The position numbers and the translations under genes were made by a program. A model generated the notes under the pieces. That model ran no database searches and had not been told where the DNA came from. It worked only from the letters and a program-made list of their open reading frames with translations. From Rhodoferax sp. (GTDB taxonomy: Bacteria; Pseudomonadota; Gammaproteobacteria; Burkholderiales; Burkholderiaceae_C), in assembly GCF_030653815.1 (NCBI RefSeq), contig NZ_JAURYQ010000006.1, forward strand, positions 124,001-188,000: a DNA stretch of 64,000 bases, written 5' to 3'. How positions within the stretch are numbered: position 1 is the stretch's first letter; each line of letters begins with the position of its first letter. This document shows, in pieces, positions 44,689 through 56,106 of the stretch.

Positions 44689-45447
44689 TCAGGCGGGGTT
44701 ATCGATGTCAATGAATTCATGCACCAGGCCCAATTGGGCGGCCACATGGGCGGCCACTGCGGGTGCGCCGTAGCGCTCGGTGGCATGGTGACCACAGGCC
44801 AGATAAGCGACACCGCATTCGCGTGCGTAATGGGCCTGTGGCTCGGATAGCTCACCGGTGATGAAGGCGTCGGCGCCCGCTTCGATAGCGGCCTCAAAGT
44901 AGCTTTGCGCGCCACCGCTGCACCAGGCTATTTTGCGAAGCGTTTTATGCTGCTCACCGACCAAGGTCACCGCGCGCCCGAGTGCCTGCTCGATGTGCGC
45001 CGCCAGGTCTTGCGGCGACGCAAATGATTGACCGTCCGCGCGCTGTCCCAGGCAGCCAAGCGCTTGTTCGCCAAACTGCGACTGCGCCACCAGGCCCAGC
45101 TGCAGCGCGAGCTGCGCGTTGTTGCCGAGGGTGGGATGGGCATCCAGCGGCAAGTGGTAGGCAAACAGATTGATGTCATGCGCCAGCAGCAAAGCCAGCC
45201 GCTGCTTCATCCAGCCGGTCACGCAGCCGTCCTGGCCTCGCCAAAACAGACCATGATGCACAAAAATGGTGTCCGCCCCAGCGGCAATGGCGGCTTCGAT
45301 CAGGGCACGGCTGGCAGTGACCCCCGAGACAAGTTTGCCCACTTGCGCCCGGCCCTCCACCTGCAAGCCATTGGGCCCGTAGTCTTTGAAGCGCTCAGGT
45401 TGCAACAAGTCGTCCAGCGCGCGCAGTAATTCAGCTCGTTCACACAT
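44689..45447 (-). CDS. Nif3-like dinuclear metal centre protein (YbgI)
   Basis: 252 residues. Metal-binding motifs are IFVHHGLFWRG, FAYHLPLDAHPTLGNNAQLA and a late HHATERYG. It forms hexameric rings with two metals per subunit. GTP cyclohydrolase-I type 2 annotations are doubtful and the function is unknown. Position next to pdxA and petA is common in betaproteobacteria. Confidence 0.92.
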   Translation of the reverse strand: MCERAELLRALDDLLQPERFKDYGPNGLQVEGRAQVGKLVSGVTASRALIEAAIAAGADTIFVHHGLFWRGQDGCVTGWMKQRLALLLAHDINLFAYHLPLDAHPTLGNNAQLALQLGLVAQSQFGEQALGCLGQRADGQSFASPQDLAAHIEQALGRAVTLVGEQHKTLRKIAWCSGGAQSYFEAAIEAGADAFITGELSEPQAHYARECGVAYLACGHHATERYGAPAVAAHVAAQLGLVHEFIDIDNPA

Positions 45448-45697
45448 GTCCGGGTCAAGGCCTTTAGAAAAGATTGCGAGTCAGATCACTCGCCTGGCGA
45501 CGTGCTCTGACCCCAACTGATGAGAAACTTGATGATAAGCGGACGAAGCCAACGGCGCCGAGGCTCGGGCTATTCGCGGGATATTGGCCTGAGATGAGGG
45601 CATGCCGCTATTGGCGGACCTTGAAAAGGGTCAGTAGACCTACAATTTGCCGGCCTAGTGCTGTTCCACCTTCACCAAGCTTCATGCTTGCCCTGTC

Positions 45698-46840
45698 ATG
45701 AAAAGATTTTGGTTGTTATTTTCTCAATCGGTCACGGTGCTGCTGGCCGTCTACTTTGTGGTGCTGACGCTCAAACCGGCCTGGCTGGATGGCGTCAACG
45801 TCCAACCGGCCTCGGTTGCGCTGATTGAAGCGCCTGCAGGGGTCGCCACGGAAGTGCCAGCAGGCAGCTTTCGGCTGGCAGCACAAAAGTCATCGTCAGC
45901 CGTGGTGAGCATCAACACCAGTAAAAATGCCCGGTCGAGCCCACACAGCAGCGATCCCTGGTTCCGGTTTTTTTTTGGTGACCAGGAAAATGCGCCACAG
46001 GTGGGTCTGGGCAGTGGCGTGATCGTGAGTGCCAACGGCTACATCCTGACCAACAACCACGTGGTGGAAAGTGCTGACGAGATTGAAGTGATCCTGAACG
46101 ACAGCCGGCGTGCGCCCGCCAAGGTGATCGGCACCGACCCGGACTCTGACCTGGCCGTGCTCAAAATTGAACTGGAGCGCTTGCCGGTCATGGTGCTGGG
46201 CAACTCCGACAGCCTGCAGGTGGGCGACCAGGTGCTGGCCATTGGCAACCCGTTTGGCGTGGGCCAAACCGTGACCAGTGGCATTGTCAGCGCCCTGGGG
46301 CGAAACCAGTTGGGCATCAACACTTTTGAGAATTTCATCCAGACCGACGCTGCCATCAATCCGGGCAATTCTGGGGGAGCGCTGGTGGACATCGACGGCA
46401 ACCTGCTGGGCATCAATACCGCCATCTATTCGCGCTCGGGAGGCAGCATGGGCATTGGTTTTGCCATTCCTGTGTCCACCGCAAAAATGGTGCTGGAGGG
46501 CATTGTGAAAGACGGCCAGGTCACGCGTGGCTGGATCGGGGTGGAACCCAATGAACTCACGCCCGAACTGGCGCAAACTTTTGGCGTGGCAGCACAGCAA
46601 GGCGTCATCATCACCGGCGTTCTGCAAAACGGTCCGGCGGCTCAGGCGGGAATGAAACCTGGCGATGTGGTGACCCGCATAGGCAATCAGGACATTCGCA
46701 ACGTGGCCGAACTGCTGACCCAGGTGGCAGCGCTCAAACCAGGCACGGCCGCAGCTTTTGAAGTGCAGCGCACGCAGGGAAAAACGAAGCTGCAGGTGAC
46801 GCCCGGTGTGCGCCCAAAAGCGCGGCGACAAGCGCAATAA
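45698..46840 (+). CDS. degS: Periplasmic serine protease, DegS/AlgW-type
   Basis: 380 residues. A single N-terminal membrane anchor (LLFSQSVTVLLAVYFVVLTL) is followed by a trypsin-like domain with the triad His in LTNNHVVESADE, Asp in PDSDLAVLKI and Ser in NPGNSGGALVD. One PDZ domain follows (about 275-365, VIITGVLQNGPAAQAGMKPGD). One PDZ plus an anchor points to DegS/AlgW rather than DegP. The 250-bp gap upstream holds a GCGAGT-N6-ACTCGC repeat (45476-45493) but no clear promoter. Confidence 0.9.
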   Translation: MKRFWLLFSQSVTVLLAVYFVVLTLKPAWLDGVNVQPASVALIEAPAGVATEVPAGSFRLAAQKSSSAVVSINTSKNARSSPHSSDPWFRFFFGDQENAPQVGLGSGVIVSANGYILTNNHVVESADEIEVILNDSRRAPAKVIGTDPDSDLAVLKIELERLPVMVLGNSDSLQVGDQVLAIGNPFGVGQTVTSGIVSALGRNQLGINTFENFIQTDAAINPGNSGGALVDIDGNLLGINTAIYSRSGGSMGIGFAIPVSTAKMVLEGIVKDGQVTRGWIGVEPNELTPELAQTFGVAAQQGVIITGVLQNGPAAQAGMKPGDVVTRIGNQDIRNVAELLTQVAALKPGTAAAFEVQRTQGKTKLQVTPGVRPKARRQAQ

Positions 46841-46873
46841 GCGACGGCTTAAATCAGGCTTGGGTCGCCCGTT

Positions 46874-47671
46874 TTAGCCCGGACTGCTGCTTGTTTCGGC
46901 GCTGTCTTCGGGCTTTTTGGTGTGCCGGATGAAAATTTGCGCTGCCCAGATACCCACTTCGTACAGCAGGCACATCGGGATGGCCAGGGCCAGTTGTGAT
47001 ACCACGTCGGGCGGTGTCACGATGGCCGCAATGATGAAAGCCAAAACGACAAAGTAACCGCGAAATTCCTTGAGCTTTTGAATGCTGAAAATGCCCATGC
47101 GCGCCAGTACCACCACGACCACGGGCACTTCAAACGCCATACCAAAGGCAAGAAACATGGACAACACGAAACCGAGGTAGGCCTCGATATCAGGCGAGGC
47201 CGTGATGCTGGCCGGCGCAAAACTCTGAATGAAGGCAAAGACGCGGCCAAAAACAAAGAAATAGCAAAACGCCACACCAATGAAAAACAGCCCGGTGCTG
47301 GACACCACCAGCGGCATCACCAGCTTTTTTTCGTGCGAGTACAGCCCGGGCGCCACAAAGGCCCACAACTGGTACAAAACCACGGGCAAGGCAATCATGA
47401 AAGCGGCCATCAACAGCACCTTGAGCGGCACCATGAAGGGCGAAATCACCGAGGTGGCAATCAGCGTGGCGCCCTTGGGCAAATGGGCCACCAAGGGGGC
47501 CGCCATCAGGTCGTACAAAGCACCGGGGCCGGGATAGACACCCAGCGCCACCGCCACCACCGCAACCGCAATGAAGGCCTTGACCAGCCGATCACGCAGC
47601 TCGACCAGGTGCGCCACGAAAGGCTGCTCGGAACCGGCCAACTCGTCGTCTTTTTTTGGGGAATCAGTCAT
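46874..47671 (-). CDS. tatC: Sec-independent protein translocase TatC
   Basis: 265 residues, six membrane helices. Family marks are AHLVELRDRLVKA, ALPVVLYQLWAFVAPGLYSHEKK and FGMAFEVPVVVVVLARMG. It recognises twin-arginine signal peptides. Its start overlaps the tatB stop by one base (TGATG). Confidence 0.97.
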   Translation of the reverse strand: MTDSPKKDDELAGSEQPFVAHLVELRDRLVKAFIAVAVVAVALGVYPGPGALYDLMAAPLVAHLPKGATLIATSVISPFMVPLKVLLMAAFMIALPVVLYQLWAFVAPGLYSHEKKLVMPLVVSSTGLFFIGVAFCYFFVFGRVFAFIQSFAPASITASPDIEAYLGFVLSMFLAFGMAFEVPVVVVVLARMGIFSIQKLKEFRGYFVVLAFIIAAIVTPPDVVSQLALAIPMCLLYEVGIWAAQIFIRHTKKPEDSAETSSSPG

Positions 47672-48144
47672 CAATTGAATTTGGTGGGTCGGAAACGCGC
47701 CACCCGGGCCGCGCCCGACAGGGCTTTGGTACGCACACCGGTACGGGCCTTGAACCAGTTGGGCGTGGCCCCTTGTTTGAGACGCCAGTTTTTCTTGGGG
47801 TGCCGGTACTCGGGCGAGGGCTCAGGCAGGGCGAGCTGGTAATCAGAACCCGATCCGGTATCCACTTGGGTGGCATCTGCCCAGGTTTTCTCGAAGTCGG
47901 CAGCACTGCTTTGCACCGACTCACTGACGTCCTTGGCCGCAGCTTCGACACTTTCCTTCATTTTCTTGAGTTCATCAAGCTCCATGGAGCGACTGACCTC
48001 GGCCTTGACGTCGCTCACGTAGCGCTGAGCCTTGCCAAGCAGGGTACCCACCGTACGTGCGACACGCGGCAATTTTTCAGGGCCAATGACGATCAGTGCC
48101 ACAGCACCGATCATGGCCAGCTTGGAAATACCGAGATCAATCAT
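47671..48144 (-). CDS. tatB: Sec-independent protein translocase TatB
   Basis: 157 residues. N-terminal membrane helix [21 protein letters not shown], then the [12 protein letters not shown] hinge, an amphipathic helix and a long acidic tail. It links TatC to TatA. It lies 42 bp after tatA. Confidence 0.96.
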   Translation of the reverse strand: MIDLGISKLAMIGAVALIVIGPEKLPRVARTVGTLLGKAQRYVSDVKAEVSRSMELDELKKMKESVEAAAKDVSESVQSSAADFEKTWADATQVDTGSGSDYQLALPEPSPEYRHPKKNWRLKQGATPNWFKARTGVRTKALSGAARVARFRPTKFN

Positions 48145-48186
48145 GCAGGCCTTGCGCCAGACCGCATGCGGCCAACCGTGCGCTCA

Positions 48187-48426
48187 TCAGGACTTTTGCT
48201 TGGCTTCCACGTCGATCGTGGTTTTTTCAGCCGCCGCTGCATTAGCCACCTGGGCAGACTCAGCCGCCTTGTCTTCCGGCGCAGTGCCACCGTCTTTCAT
48301 GCCTTCCTTGAAACCCTTGACGGCACCACCGAGGTCGCCGCCGAGATTTTTAAGTTTTTTGGTGCCAAACACCATGATGACGATCAACAGAACAATCAAC
48401 CAATGCCAAATAGAAAATGAACCCAT
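48187..48426 (-). CDS. tatA: Sec-independent protein translocase TatA
   Basis: 79 residues. [21 protein letters not shown] is the membrane helix, followed by [21 protein letters not shown]. It forms the export pore. First gene of tatABC. Confidence 0.97.
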   Translation of the reverse strand: MGSFSIWHWLIVLLIVIMVFGTKKLKNLGGDLGGAVKGFKEGMKDGGTAPEDKAAESAQVANAAAAEKTTIDVEAKQKS

Positions 48427-48493
48427 CGTGGTCTCCTAAAGAATGTACGGATTTTAAGGGGCGCACCTGATTGGCGCGCCCGACAGAGAAAAT

Positions 48494-48868
48494 TTAACCC
48501 CGCAACCAGGGGCGTGGACCACCCATCACGTGCACGTGCAGGTGATGCACCTCTTGCGCACCCTCCACACCGGTATTGGCCAGCATCCGGAACCCCCCCT
48601 CGGGGTAGGGATTGCAGCCTTCCTGCAAAGCCAGCTTGGGAACCAGCACCATCATGCGGCCCATCAGCGCGGCGTGGTCTTCGGTGAGCAAGGCCATGGA
48701 AGGAATGTGCAGCTTGGGAATGACCAGAAAATGCACTGGCGCCCATGGGTGAATGTCGTGAAAAGCGTACAGATCGTCGTCCTGATAGACCAGCCTGGAC
48801 GGAATTTTCCCGGCAACAATCTTGCAAAACAGGCAATCCGGGTCGTTCGGAACCACATGCTCGATCAT
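48494..48868 (-). CDS. hinT: HIT family purine nucleotide hydrolase (HinT-like)
   Basis: 124 residues. Zinc-like CLFC near the start, then IPSRLVYQDDDLYAFHDI and the histidine triad VHHLHVHVMGG. It hydrolyses adenosine phosphoramidates. Its ATG overlaps the stop of the upstream membrane-protein gene (ATGA). tatA starts 68 bp further down. Confidence 0.95.
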   Translation of the reverse strand: MIEHVVPNDPDCLFCKIVAGKIPSRLVYQDDDLYAFHDIHPWAPVHFLVIPKLHIPSMALLTEDHAALMGRMMVLVPKLALQEGCNPYPEGGFRMLANTGVEGAQEVHHLHVHVMGGPRPWLRG

Positions 48869-49293
48869 GCTGACATCTCCATTGGCAAACCTTTGTTCAT
48901 GCGCACCATGCCGCTGACGATACGGTACAAAAACCAGACTGAAATACCCAGCCAGGCCAGCCAACCGGGAAGAAAAAACAGCAACCACAGTGGCGCGGTG
49001 ACCAGATACAGCAATGCCGCAATGATGACGGTGCGAATGCGCCAGCTGAAATGCGTGGCATGCCAGCTACCCTCGGCATCGCTGCGCTTGACGAGGTCAA
49101 TCACCAGCGCAATGACGAGCAGCACCGGACCGAACTGTCCGCCCGGAATCAGCGCGCCCACCGCCACGATCAGATGCAGGACATAGCTGACGGTCCCCCA
49201 CGCATTGAGCCCGTTGAGCGTTTGCACGTCCAGTTCGCGCCAGGCAGCACCCTCATGGGGTGTCTGATTGTGGGGGGTGGAGTCCTGTGTCAT
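48865..49293 (-). CDS. DUF4870-like small membrane protein
   Basis: 142 residues with about three hydrophobic segments ([39 protein letters not shown], and a long [19 protein letters not shown]). The arrangement resembles DUF4870/Tic20-like proteins. It overlaps hisE upstream and hinT downstream by four bases each, so all three are likely translated together. Function unknown. Confidence 0.75.
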   Translation of the reverse strand: MTQDSTPHNQTPHEGAAWRELDVQTLNGLNAWGTVSYVLHLIVAVGALIPGGQFGPVLLVIALVIDLVKRSDAEGSWHATHFSWRIRTVIIAALLYLVTAPLWLLFFLPGWLAWLGISVWFLYRIVSGMVRMNKGLPMEMSA

Positions 49294-49682
49294 GTCACAT
49301 TTCCTTGCCCAGGAATTTCGTGTTCCTTGAGCTTTCGCATAGCCTTCTCTTCGAGACCGCTGGTCCCTTCGCGGCGCACCAGTTCGGCAATGACATCAGC
49401 GGGAGTCAGGCCGTAGTGGGCCAGCGCGATCATGCTATGAAACCACAGGTCAGCCACCTCATAGACGATCTTGCTTTTGTCGCCACCATGGTCGGCGTCC
49501 TTGGCGGCCATGACCACCTCGGTTGCTTCTTCGCCGATCTTTTTCAGGAAAGCATCAGGACCCTTGTGCAGCAGCCGCGCCACGTAACTGGCCTCCGGGT
49601 TGCCGCCGTGGGCGGGCAGTCGCGACGCAATGACAGCAGCCAGCGCAGCCAGCGAGTCGGCAGAATTTGTATCGGGGCGCAT
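49290..49682 (-). CDS. hisE: Phosphoribosyl-ATP diphosphatase
   Basis: 130 residues, MazG-like all-helical fold: [31 protein letters not shown] carries the metal-binding Glu residues and [20 protein letters not shown] the Asp. Second step of histidine synthesis. It overlaps the hisI stop by one base and the next gene by four. Confidence 0.96.
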   Translation of the reverse strand: MRPDTNSADSLAALAAVIASRLPAHGGNPEASYVARLLHKGPDAFLKKIGEEATEVVMAAKDADHGGDKSKIVYEVADLWFHSMIALAHYGLTPADVIAELVRREGTSGLEEKAMRKLKEHEIPGQGNVT

Positions 49683-50074
49683 CACGCTTTATAAATGGTT
49701 TGGGGATCTTTCAGGACCGGATCAACGACCTTCCAGGCGCCATTGTCATACACACTGTAAAAACAACTGTGTCGACCGGTATGACAGGCCAAGCCAGGCG
49801 TGTGACCGGTCTGGGTGACCTTGAGCAAAATGACATCGCTGTCGCAGTCCAGGCGAATTTCATGGACGGTCTGCACATGGCCGGATTCCTCGCCCTTGAA
49901 CCACAGCTTGTTGCGCGAGCGGCTGAAATACACGGCACGACCCGATTCAGCCGTTTTTTGCAAGGCTTCGCGGTTCATCCAGGCCATCATCAGCACGTCG
50001 CCACTGCCCTGCTCTTGCGCAATGGCAGGAATGAGGCCTTGGGCGTCCCATTTGAGTTTATCTAACCAGTTCAT
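49682..50074 (-). CDS. hisI: Phosphoribosyl-AMP cyclohydrolase
   Basis: 130 residues. [30 protein letters not shown], the Asp motif [13 protein letters not shown] and the zinc Cys in [10 protein letters not shown] are present. Third step of histidine synthesis. HisI and HisE are separate here, not fused as in enterics. hisF lies 96 bp upstream. Confidence 0.97.
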   Translation of the reverse strand: MNWLDKLKWDAQGLIPAIAQEQGSGDVLMMAWMNREALQKTAESGRAVYFSRSRNKLWFKGEESGHVQTVHEIRLDCDSDVILLKVTQTGHTPGLACHTGRHSCFYSVYDNGAWKVVDPVLKDPQTIYKA

Positions 50075-50170
50075 GACCAGATTGTCGATGATTTGACGGA
50101 TCAGAATTCCAGAAAATGTTGAGGACAGAGCAAGCTCACTGCGTATCGCTTTGGTCTGTCCCGCAAATCA

Positions 50171-50971
50171 TCAGATTCTCACCGGGATGCCACGCGCCGC
50201 CATATGGGCTTTGGCCTGCGCCACAGTGAATTCGCCGTAGTGAAAGATGCTGGCCGCCAACACCGCGTCCGCCCCACCCTGCTGGATGCCGTCGGCCAGG
50301 TGGTCCAGTGTGCCCACGCCGCCCGAAGCAATCACGGGCACATTGACCGCATCACTGACAGCGCGGGTCAAGGCCAGATCAAAACCTGCCTTGGTCCCGT
50401 CGCGGTCCATGCTGGTGAGCAAAATCTCACCGGCGCCAAAATCTGCCATCTGACGCGCCCAGGCGACGGCGTCGAGACCGGTGTTTTTACGCCCGCCGTG
50501 GCTGTACACGTCCCAGCCCTCGCCCACAGGCAAGCCATGAGGATCCAGCCGATGCACATCATCGCCCGAGCGTCGCTTGGCATCAATGGCCACCACAATG
50601 CACTGCGCACCGTATTTTCCGGAAGCATCGCGAATCACCTGAGGATTGGCGATGGCTGCCGAATTGAAACTGGTTTTGTCAGCGCCGGCGTTGAGCAGAC
50701 GGCGCACATCGTCCACAGTGCGCACACCGCCACCCACGGTCAATGGAATGAATACCTGGCTGGCTACCGCCTCAATGATGTGCAAAATCAGATCGCGGCC
50801 ATCACTGGTGGCGGTAATGTCCAAAAAGGTAAGTTCGTCAGCGCCCTGCTCGTTGTAACGCGCGGCAATTTCCACCGGATCGCCCGCATCACGCAGTTCG
50901 ACAAAATTGACCCCTTTGACCACCCTGCCACCCGTGACGTCGAGGCAGGGGATGATGCGTTTGGCTAGCAC
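50171..50971 (-). CDS. hisF: Imidazole glycerol phosphate synthase, cyclase subunit
   Basis: 266 residues, TIM barrel: [22 protein letters not shown], the second catalytic Asp in [16 protein letters not shown], and [13 protein letters not shown]. It works with HisH. It lies 15 bp after hisA. Confidence 0.98.
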   Translation of the reverse strand: MLAKRIIPCLDVTGGRVVKGVNFVELRDAGDPVEIAARYNEQGADELTFLDITATSDGRDLILHIIEAVASQVFIPLTVGGGVRTVDDVRRLLNAGADKTSFNSAAIANPQVIRDASGKYGAQCIVVAIDAKRRSGDDVHRLDPHGLPVGEGWDVYSHGGRKNTGLDAVAWARQMADFGAGEILLTSMDRDGTKAGFDLALTRAVSDAVNVPVIASGGVGTLDHLADGIQQGGADAVLAASIFHYGEFTVAQAKAHMAARGIPVRI

Positions 50972-50986
50972 AAGACCATCCGACGT

Positions 50987-51727
50987 TCAGCCATTGAGCT
51001 CATCGGCCCGCTCTTGCGCCGCTTCGAAGTCCAGATCACCGCTGTAAATGGCGCGACCACAAATGACGCCTTCAACACCCTCATCTTCAACCGCGCACAA
51101 GGCTTCGATATCAGCCAGGTTGGACAAACCGCCGGAGGCGATCACGGGAATGGTCAGCGCCTGCGCCAAGCGTACCGTGGCTTCGATGTTGATGCCTGTC
51201 AACATGCCGTCACGGCCAATGTCGGTGTAAATGATGGACTCGACACCAAAGTCTTCGAACTTCTTGGCCAGGTCAATGACATCGTGCCGAGTCAACTTGC
51301 TCCAGCCATCGGTGGCCACCTTGCCGTCCTTGGCATCCAGGCCGACGATGATGTGGCCACCAAACGCGGTGCAGGCGTCCTGCAAAAAACCAGGATTGCG
51401 CACCGCTGCGGTACCAATGATGACGTAGCGCAAACCCGCATCCAGATAACGTTCAATGGTGTCGAGATCGCGAATACCGCCGCCCAACTGAACATCAACC
51501 TCACTGCCAACGGTCTTGAGTATCTTGCGGATGGCTGCCTCATTTTTGGGTGTCCCGGCAAAAGCGCCATTCAGGTCCACCAAGTGAACGCGGCGCGCCC
51601 CCTTGTCAACCCAACTGCGCGCCATGACCGAAGGCTCTTCGCTGAAGGTGGTTGAAAGTGACATGTCGCCCTGTTGCAGGCGCACACAATGGCCGTCTTT
51701 TAGATCAATGGCAGGAATTAAAAGCAT
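50987..51727 (-). CDS. hisA: ProFAR isomerase HisA
   Basis: 246 residues, TIM barrel: [20 protein letters not shown] with the catalytic Asp, [13 protein letters not shown] and [14 protein letters not shown] with the second Asp. It catalyses the ProFAR to PRFAR isomerisation. Confidence 0.98.
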   Translation of the reverse strand: MLLIPAIDLKDGHCVRLQQGDMSLSTTFSEEPSVMARSWVDKGARRVHLVDLNGAFAGTPKNEAAIRKILKTVGSEVDVQLGGGIRDLDTIERYLDAGLRYVIIGTAAVRNPGFLQDACTAFGGHIIVGLDAKDGKVATDGWSKLTRHDVIDLAKKFEDFGVESIIYTDIGRDGMLTGINIEATVRLAQALTIPVIASGGLSNLADIEALCAVEDEGVEGVICGRAIYSGDLDFEAAQERADELNG

Positions 51728-51790
51728 GATGCTTCAGTGAGGGAGTGAATAGGCTTCGGCTAAGGCAGCACGAATGGTGAAAAAGTGAAG

Positions 51791-52474
51791 TCAAGGATTC
51801 CAGTGGAGGAAATTACGGTACAGGCACAGGCCGTGTTCAGCGCTTTTTTCAGGATGAAACTGGGTGGCAAAAATATTATCACGGGCAATGGCTGAACAAA
51901 AGCGCTGGCCATAGTCGGTTTCACCCACGCTGTGGCGCAGATCAGACGGTTTGGCGTAAAAGCTATGAACAAAGTAAAAGTAACTGCCGTCAGGCACGTC
52001 GCCCCAAACCGGGTGCGGCGCAGCGCCATGGTTATTGCGCCAAACCTGGTTCCAGCCCATTTGCGGCACCTTGTAACGGCTGCCATCAGGTTGCGTTTGC
52101 CCCACCAGGTCAAACTTGACAACTTCGCCATGGATCAAACCCAAGCCCGCTGTGTCGCCCTCAGCGCTGTGGTCCAGCAGCATCTGCATGCCGACACACA
52201 CACCGAACAAAGGCTTGGAGGCAGCGGCTTCCAGGACGGACTGCAGCAATCCGGATTCGCGCAATTCGCGCATGCAGTCCGGCATGGCACCTTGGCCTGG
52301 CAGTACCACCCGCTCGGAACTACGAACCACATCGGGGTCCTGGGTGATCACCACCTCAAACCCGGTACCGCTGGCCGCTGCTTTGACCGCCTGGGAAACC
52401 GAGCGCAAATTCCCCATGCCGTAGTCGACCACAGCAACGGTTTTCCCGGAGTCGTGTCGGACGCCTAAATTCAT
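51791..52474 (-). CDS. hisH: Imidazole glycerol phosphate synthase, glutamine amidotransferase subunit
   Basis: 227 residues. Class I amidotransferase with the nucleophile in [12 protein letters not shown] and the His-Glu pair in [13 protein letters not shown]. It passes ammonia to HisF. It lies 63 bp before hisA. Confidence 0.97.
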   Translation of the reverse strand: MNLGVRHDSGKTVAVVDYGMGNLRSVSQAVKAAASGTGFEVVITQDPDVVRSSERVVLPGQGAMPDCMRELRESGLLQSVLEAAASKPLFGVCVGMQMLLDHSAEGDTAGLGLIHGEVVKFDLVGQTQPDGSRYKVPQMGWNQVWRNNHGAAPHPVWGDVPDGSYFYFVHSFYAKPSDLRHSVGETDYGQRFCSAIARDNIFATQFHPEKSAEHGLCLYRNFLHWNP

Positions 52475-52523
52475 GGTGTATTGGGCTCTACCATCGACGA
52501 ACAGAGCAACTGATCAAGCGCGT

Positions 52524-53162
52524 TCAGAGCGAGCCCTTGGTCGATGGAATGCTGCCGACGGCGCGCGGATCCACCTCAAGCGCCGCACGCAGGGCACGGG
52601 CAAAAGCCTTGAACACGGTCTCGGCCTGATGGTGCGCGTTGGCGCCCTTGAGGTTGTCGATATGCAGGGTCACCAGCGCGTGATTGACAAAGCCCTGGAA
52701 AAACTCATGCATCAACTGGCTGTCAAAGTTGCCGATCATGCCGCTGGTGAAGGGCACGTCCATGACCAGGCCCGGACGGCCGGAAAAATCGATCACCACC
52801 CGGCTCAAGGCCTCGTCGAGAGGAACATAAGCATGGCCGTACCGTCGGATACCCTTCTTATCGCCCACCGCTTTGTAAACCGCCTGCCCCAGCGTGATGC
52901 CGACATCTTCGACCGTGTGATGACCATCGATGTGCAGATCACCGTCGGCATCAATGTCAAGGTCAATCAGCCCATGACGGGCGATCTGGTCGAGCATGTG
53001 ATCAAAAAAACCGATGCCGGTGTGCAAGTGCGACTGACCTGTGCCATCCAGGTTGACGCGCACCGTGATCTTTGTTTCTGCCGTCTGACGCATCACATCG
53101 GCACATCGCGGCAGGGGACTCGCCAAGTTATCAGGCAATTCTGTCAATGGGTAGTTCGTCAT
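52524..53162 (-). CDS. hisB: Imidazoleglycerol-phosphate dehydratase
   Basis: 212 residues, the monofunctional form. Metal-site motifs: [29 protein letters not shown], and [12 protein letters not shown]. Sixth step of histidine synthesis. It heads the hisBHAFIE group; hisG, hisD and hisC, usual upstream neighbours, are absent and the AT-rich 123 bp behind it lead to a terminator and tRNA. Confidence 0.97.
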   Translation of the reverse strand: MTNYPLTELPDNLASPLPRCADVMRQTAETKITVRVNLDGTGQSHLHTGIGFFDHMLDQIARHGLIDLDIDADGDLHIDGHHTVEDVGITLGQAVYKAVGDKKGIRRYGHAYVPLDEALSRVVIDFSGRPGLVMDVPFTSGMIGNFDSQLMHEFFQGFVNHALVTLHIDNLKGANAHHQAETVFKAFARALRAALEVDPRAVGSIPSTKGSL

Positions 53163-53285
53163 GGAAGCTTGTTAACAGCAAAAAAACAAAAAAAAGACAG
53201 TCAAATGCAAATTCAGACGATGCCGTACATGCACCGAATTGGCCAGTTTAAATACAAAACGAATTCATGCTCACGAATACACAAA

Positions 53286-53312
53286 AAAAAAGCCCACTAA
53301 AGTAGGCTTTTT
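53286..53312 (-). terminator. rho-independent terminator after tRNA-fMet
   Basis: On the minus strand AAAAAGCCTAC-TTTA-GTGGGC is followed by a run of nine T. The stem has one mismatch. It ends the rplN-to-rplQ-tRNA transcript. Confidence 0.75.
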
Positions 53313-53316
53313 AAAT

Positions 53317-53393
<77 letters not shown>

Positions 53394-53414
53394 GTATGTT
53401 TGTATTGTAACCGA

Positions 53415-53810
53415 TTAAGCGGCTGTTTCGGCTTCTGGCGCAACAGTTTCCGGGCCACGGTCAACCAATTCCACGATACACATGGGCGCGTTATCACCCA
53501 CGCGGAAACCCATTTTCAGGATGCGGGTGTAGCCGCCTGGACGCGCATTGAAACGCGGACCCAACACGTTGAACAATTTGACCACCGAGTCACGATCGCG
53601 CAAGCGATCAAATGCCAGGCGCCGGTTAGCGAGTGTTGCAGTTTTTGCCAACGTGATCATTGGCTCAACCACACGACGCAACTCCTTGGCTTTGGGCACG
53701 GTTGTCTTTATGACCTCGTGCTCAATCAGAGAATTCATCATGTTGCGCAGCATCGCCAAACGATGCGAAGAAGTGCGATTTAGTTTGCGAAGACCTAGTC
53801 CGTGACGCAT
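53415..53810 (-). CDS. rplQ: 50S ribosomal protein L17
   Basis: 131 residues; [20 protein letters not shown] is the family start and [21 protein letters not shown] follows. Last protein gene of the alpha operon. A short Glu/Ala tail is normal for this group. rpoA lies 68 bp upstream. Confidence 0.98.
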   Translation of the reverse strand: MRHGLGLRKLNRTSSHRLAMLRNMMNSLIEHEVIKTTVPKAKELRRVVEPMITLAKTATLANRRLAFDRLRDRDSVVKLFNVLGPRFNARPGGYTRILKMGFRVGDNAPMCIVELVDRGPETVAPEAETAA

Positions 53811-53878
53811 GGTAATTTCCTTTTATTTAATTAAAACAGCCGTATCAGGTACTGTTCATGTCACATCGATAAATTTAA

Positions 53879-54871
53879 TTATCGTTTTTCAAGTGCAACT
53901 GGAGGCCAGCTTTCAAGCTTCATGCCCAAAGTCAAGCCGCGGGAAGCCAGCACTTCCTTGATTTCATTGAGCGATTTCCGACCCAGATTAGGTGTCTTGA
54001 GCAGCTCGTTTTCAGTGCGCTGAATCAGGTCGCCGATGTAGTAAATATTTTCGGCCTTGAGACAGTTTGCAGAACGCACCGTCAGTTCAAGCTCATCGAC
54101 CGGACGCAAAAGCACCGGGTCAAAGTTCGAGCTACCGCCACGCACCGGCGATGCAATGATGGAATCAACATCACCACCTTCAAGCTGCGCAAAAACGGCC
54201 ATCTGTTCGATCAGGATCTTGGCCGAAGCGCGCACAGCATCTTCGGCCGAGAGCGCACCGTTGGTCTCGATATCGAGGATCAACTTGTCGAGGTCAGTAC
54301 GCTGCTCGACGCGCGCGCTTTCCACCGTGTAACTGACCCGCTTGACTGGCGAGAACGAGGCATCGAGGACGATACGGCCAATGGACTTGGTGGTGTCGTC
54401 CAAGTGACGGCGCATGGTACCCGGTACATAACCACGACCACGTTCCACTTTGATCTGCACATCCAGCTTGCCACCGTGCGCCAGATTGGCAATGACATGA
54501 TCAGGGTTGATGATTTCAACATCGTGCGGCGTCTGGATGTCGCCCGCGCAGACAACGCCTTCGGTATCCTTGCGCAAGCTCAACGTGACTTCGTCACGGT
54601 TGTAGAGCTTGAAAACGATACCTTTGAGGTTCAGCAAAATGTTGACGACGTCCTCATGAACACCTTCAATCGAAGAATATTCGTGCAACACACCGGCAAT
54701 CGTGACCTCGGTCGGGGCAAACCCAGGCATGGACGACAGCAACACACGACGCAAGGCGTTACCCAAGGTGTGACCGTAGCCCCTTTCAAAAGGCTCTAGT
54801 ACAACTTTAGCCCTGTTGGTAGACAACTGCTCAACATTGATCGCCTTAGGTTTTAGTAAAATATTTTGCAT
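53879..54871 (-). CDS. rpoA: DNA-directed RNA polymerase subunit alpha
   Basis: 330 residues. The N-terminal assembly domain has [20 protein letters not shown]; the C-terminal domain (about 250-320) has [19 protein letters not shown] and the helix [21 protein letters not shown]. The start is the ATG before QNILLKP with AAGAGG upstream; a TTG two codons earlier is not needed. Confidence 0.98.
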   Translation of the reverse strand: MQNILLKPKAINVEQLSTNRAKVVLEPFERGYGHTLGNALRRVLLSSMPGFAPTEVTIAGVLHEYSSIEGVHEDVVNILLNLKGIVFKLYNRDEVTLSLRKDTEGVVCAGDIQTPHDVEIINPDHVIANLAHGGKLDVQIKVERGRGYVPGTMRRHLDDTTKSIGRIVLDASFSPVKRVSYTVESARVEQRTDLDKLILDIETNGALSAEDAVRASAKILIEQMAVFAQLEGGDVDSIIASPVRGGSSNFDPVLLRPVDELELTVRSANCLKAENIYYIGDLIQRTENELLKTPNLGRKSLNEIKEVLASRGLTLGMKLESWPPVALEKR

Positions 54872-54974
54872 GTACAAATCCTCTTGATACCCCCGGTGAC
54901 TTACACCGGTAAAGGCTTACGATGCAACAGACGACCCATAAACCATCGGTTGCCAAAACATAGGCTGCTTACAC

Positions 54975-55598
54975 TTAACGTGAATACAGCTCAACAATCA
55001 GTGACTCATTCACGTCAGCTGCGAACTGGTCACGATCTGGTACTGATTTGAAAACGCCTTCGGCCTTTTCAATGTTGACTTCAACCCAGGCAGGCATGCC
55101 CACTTGTTGCGCCAATTGCAGGGCCTCAGCAATACGTGCTTGTTTGTTCGATTTTTCACGAACAGCCACCACGTCACCCACCTTGACCAGGTAGGAGGGA
55201 ATGTTCACGGACTTGCCGTTCACAATAATTGCCTTGTGCGAAACGAGCTGACGGGACTCAGCGCGGGTGGAGCCGAAGCCCATCCGGTAAACAACGTTGT
55301 CAAGACGCGTTTCGAGCAACGCCAGCAAATTGGCGCCGGTGTTGCCTTTGCGACGGTCGGCTTCCTCAAAATACCGACGGAACTGCTTCTCGAGCACGCC
55401 GTACATACGTTTGACTTTTTGCTTTTCGCGCAACTGAATACCGAAGTCGGAGGTACGGGCACCTGAAGTGCGGCCGTGCTGACCGGGTTTGGAGTCGAAC
55501 TTGACCTTGTCACCAATCGAGCGACGGGCGCTCTTCAGGAACAGGTCGGTGCCTTCACGGCGGGAGAGTTTGCCCTTGGGGCCTAAAAAACGTGCCAC
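54975..55598 (-). CDS. rpsD: 30S ribosomal protein S4
   Basis: 207 residues when started at the GTG before [15 protein letters not shown], the family length. AAGGAA lies eight bases before this GTG. An ATG seven codons earlier (55619) would add MIKKEIQ, which other S4 proteins lack. The S4 domain [20 protein letters not shown] is intact. It also represses alpha operon translation in enterics. Confidence 0.95.
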   Translation of the reverse strand: MARFLGPKGKLSRREGTDLFLKSARRSIGDKVKFDSKPGQHGRTSGARTSDFGIQLREKQKVKRMYGVLEKQFRRYFEEADRRKGNTGANLLALLETRLDNVVYRMGFGSTRAESRQLVSHKAIIVNGKSVNIPSYLVKVGDVVAVREKSNKQARIAEALQLAQQVGMPAWVEVNIEKAEGVFKSVPDRDQFAADVNESLIVELYSR

Positions 55599-55682
55599 TT
55601 GAATTTCCTTTTTGATCATCTACCGCTTGAAAAAGCGGGAGCCAATGTGCGGACACATTGGCGGTGGGCTTGGTTTGAAAAA

Positions 55683-56087
<405 letters not shown>

Positions 56088-56106
56088 AATGAACTTTCAG
56101 AGCCTG

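Noticed and set aside
45476..45493. GCGAGT-N6-ACTCGC repeat upstream of degS as an operator
   Set aside because: It is 205 bp from the gene, matches no regulator known to me and no promoter elements surround it.
45502..45634. CTGACCC...GGGTCAG as ends of an insertion element
   Set aside because: Only seven bases match, no target duplication is visible and no transposase remnant can be read between them.
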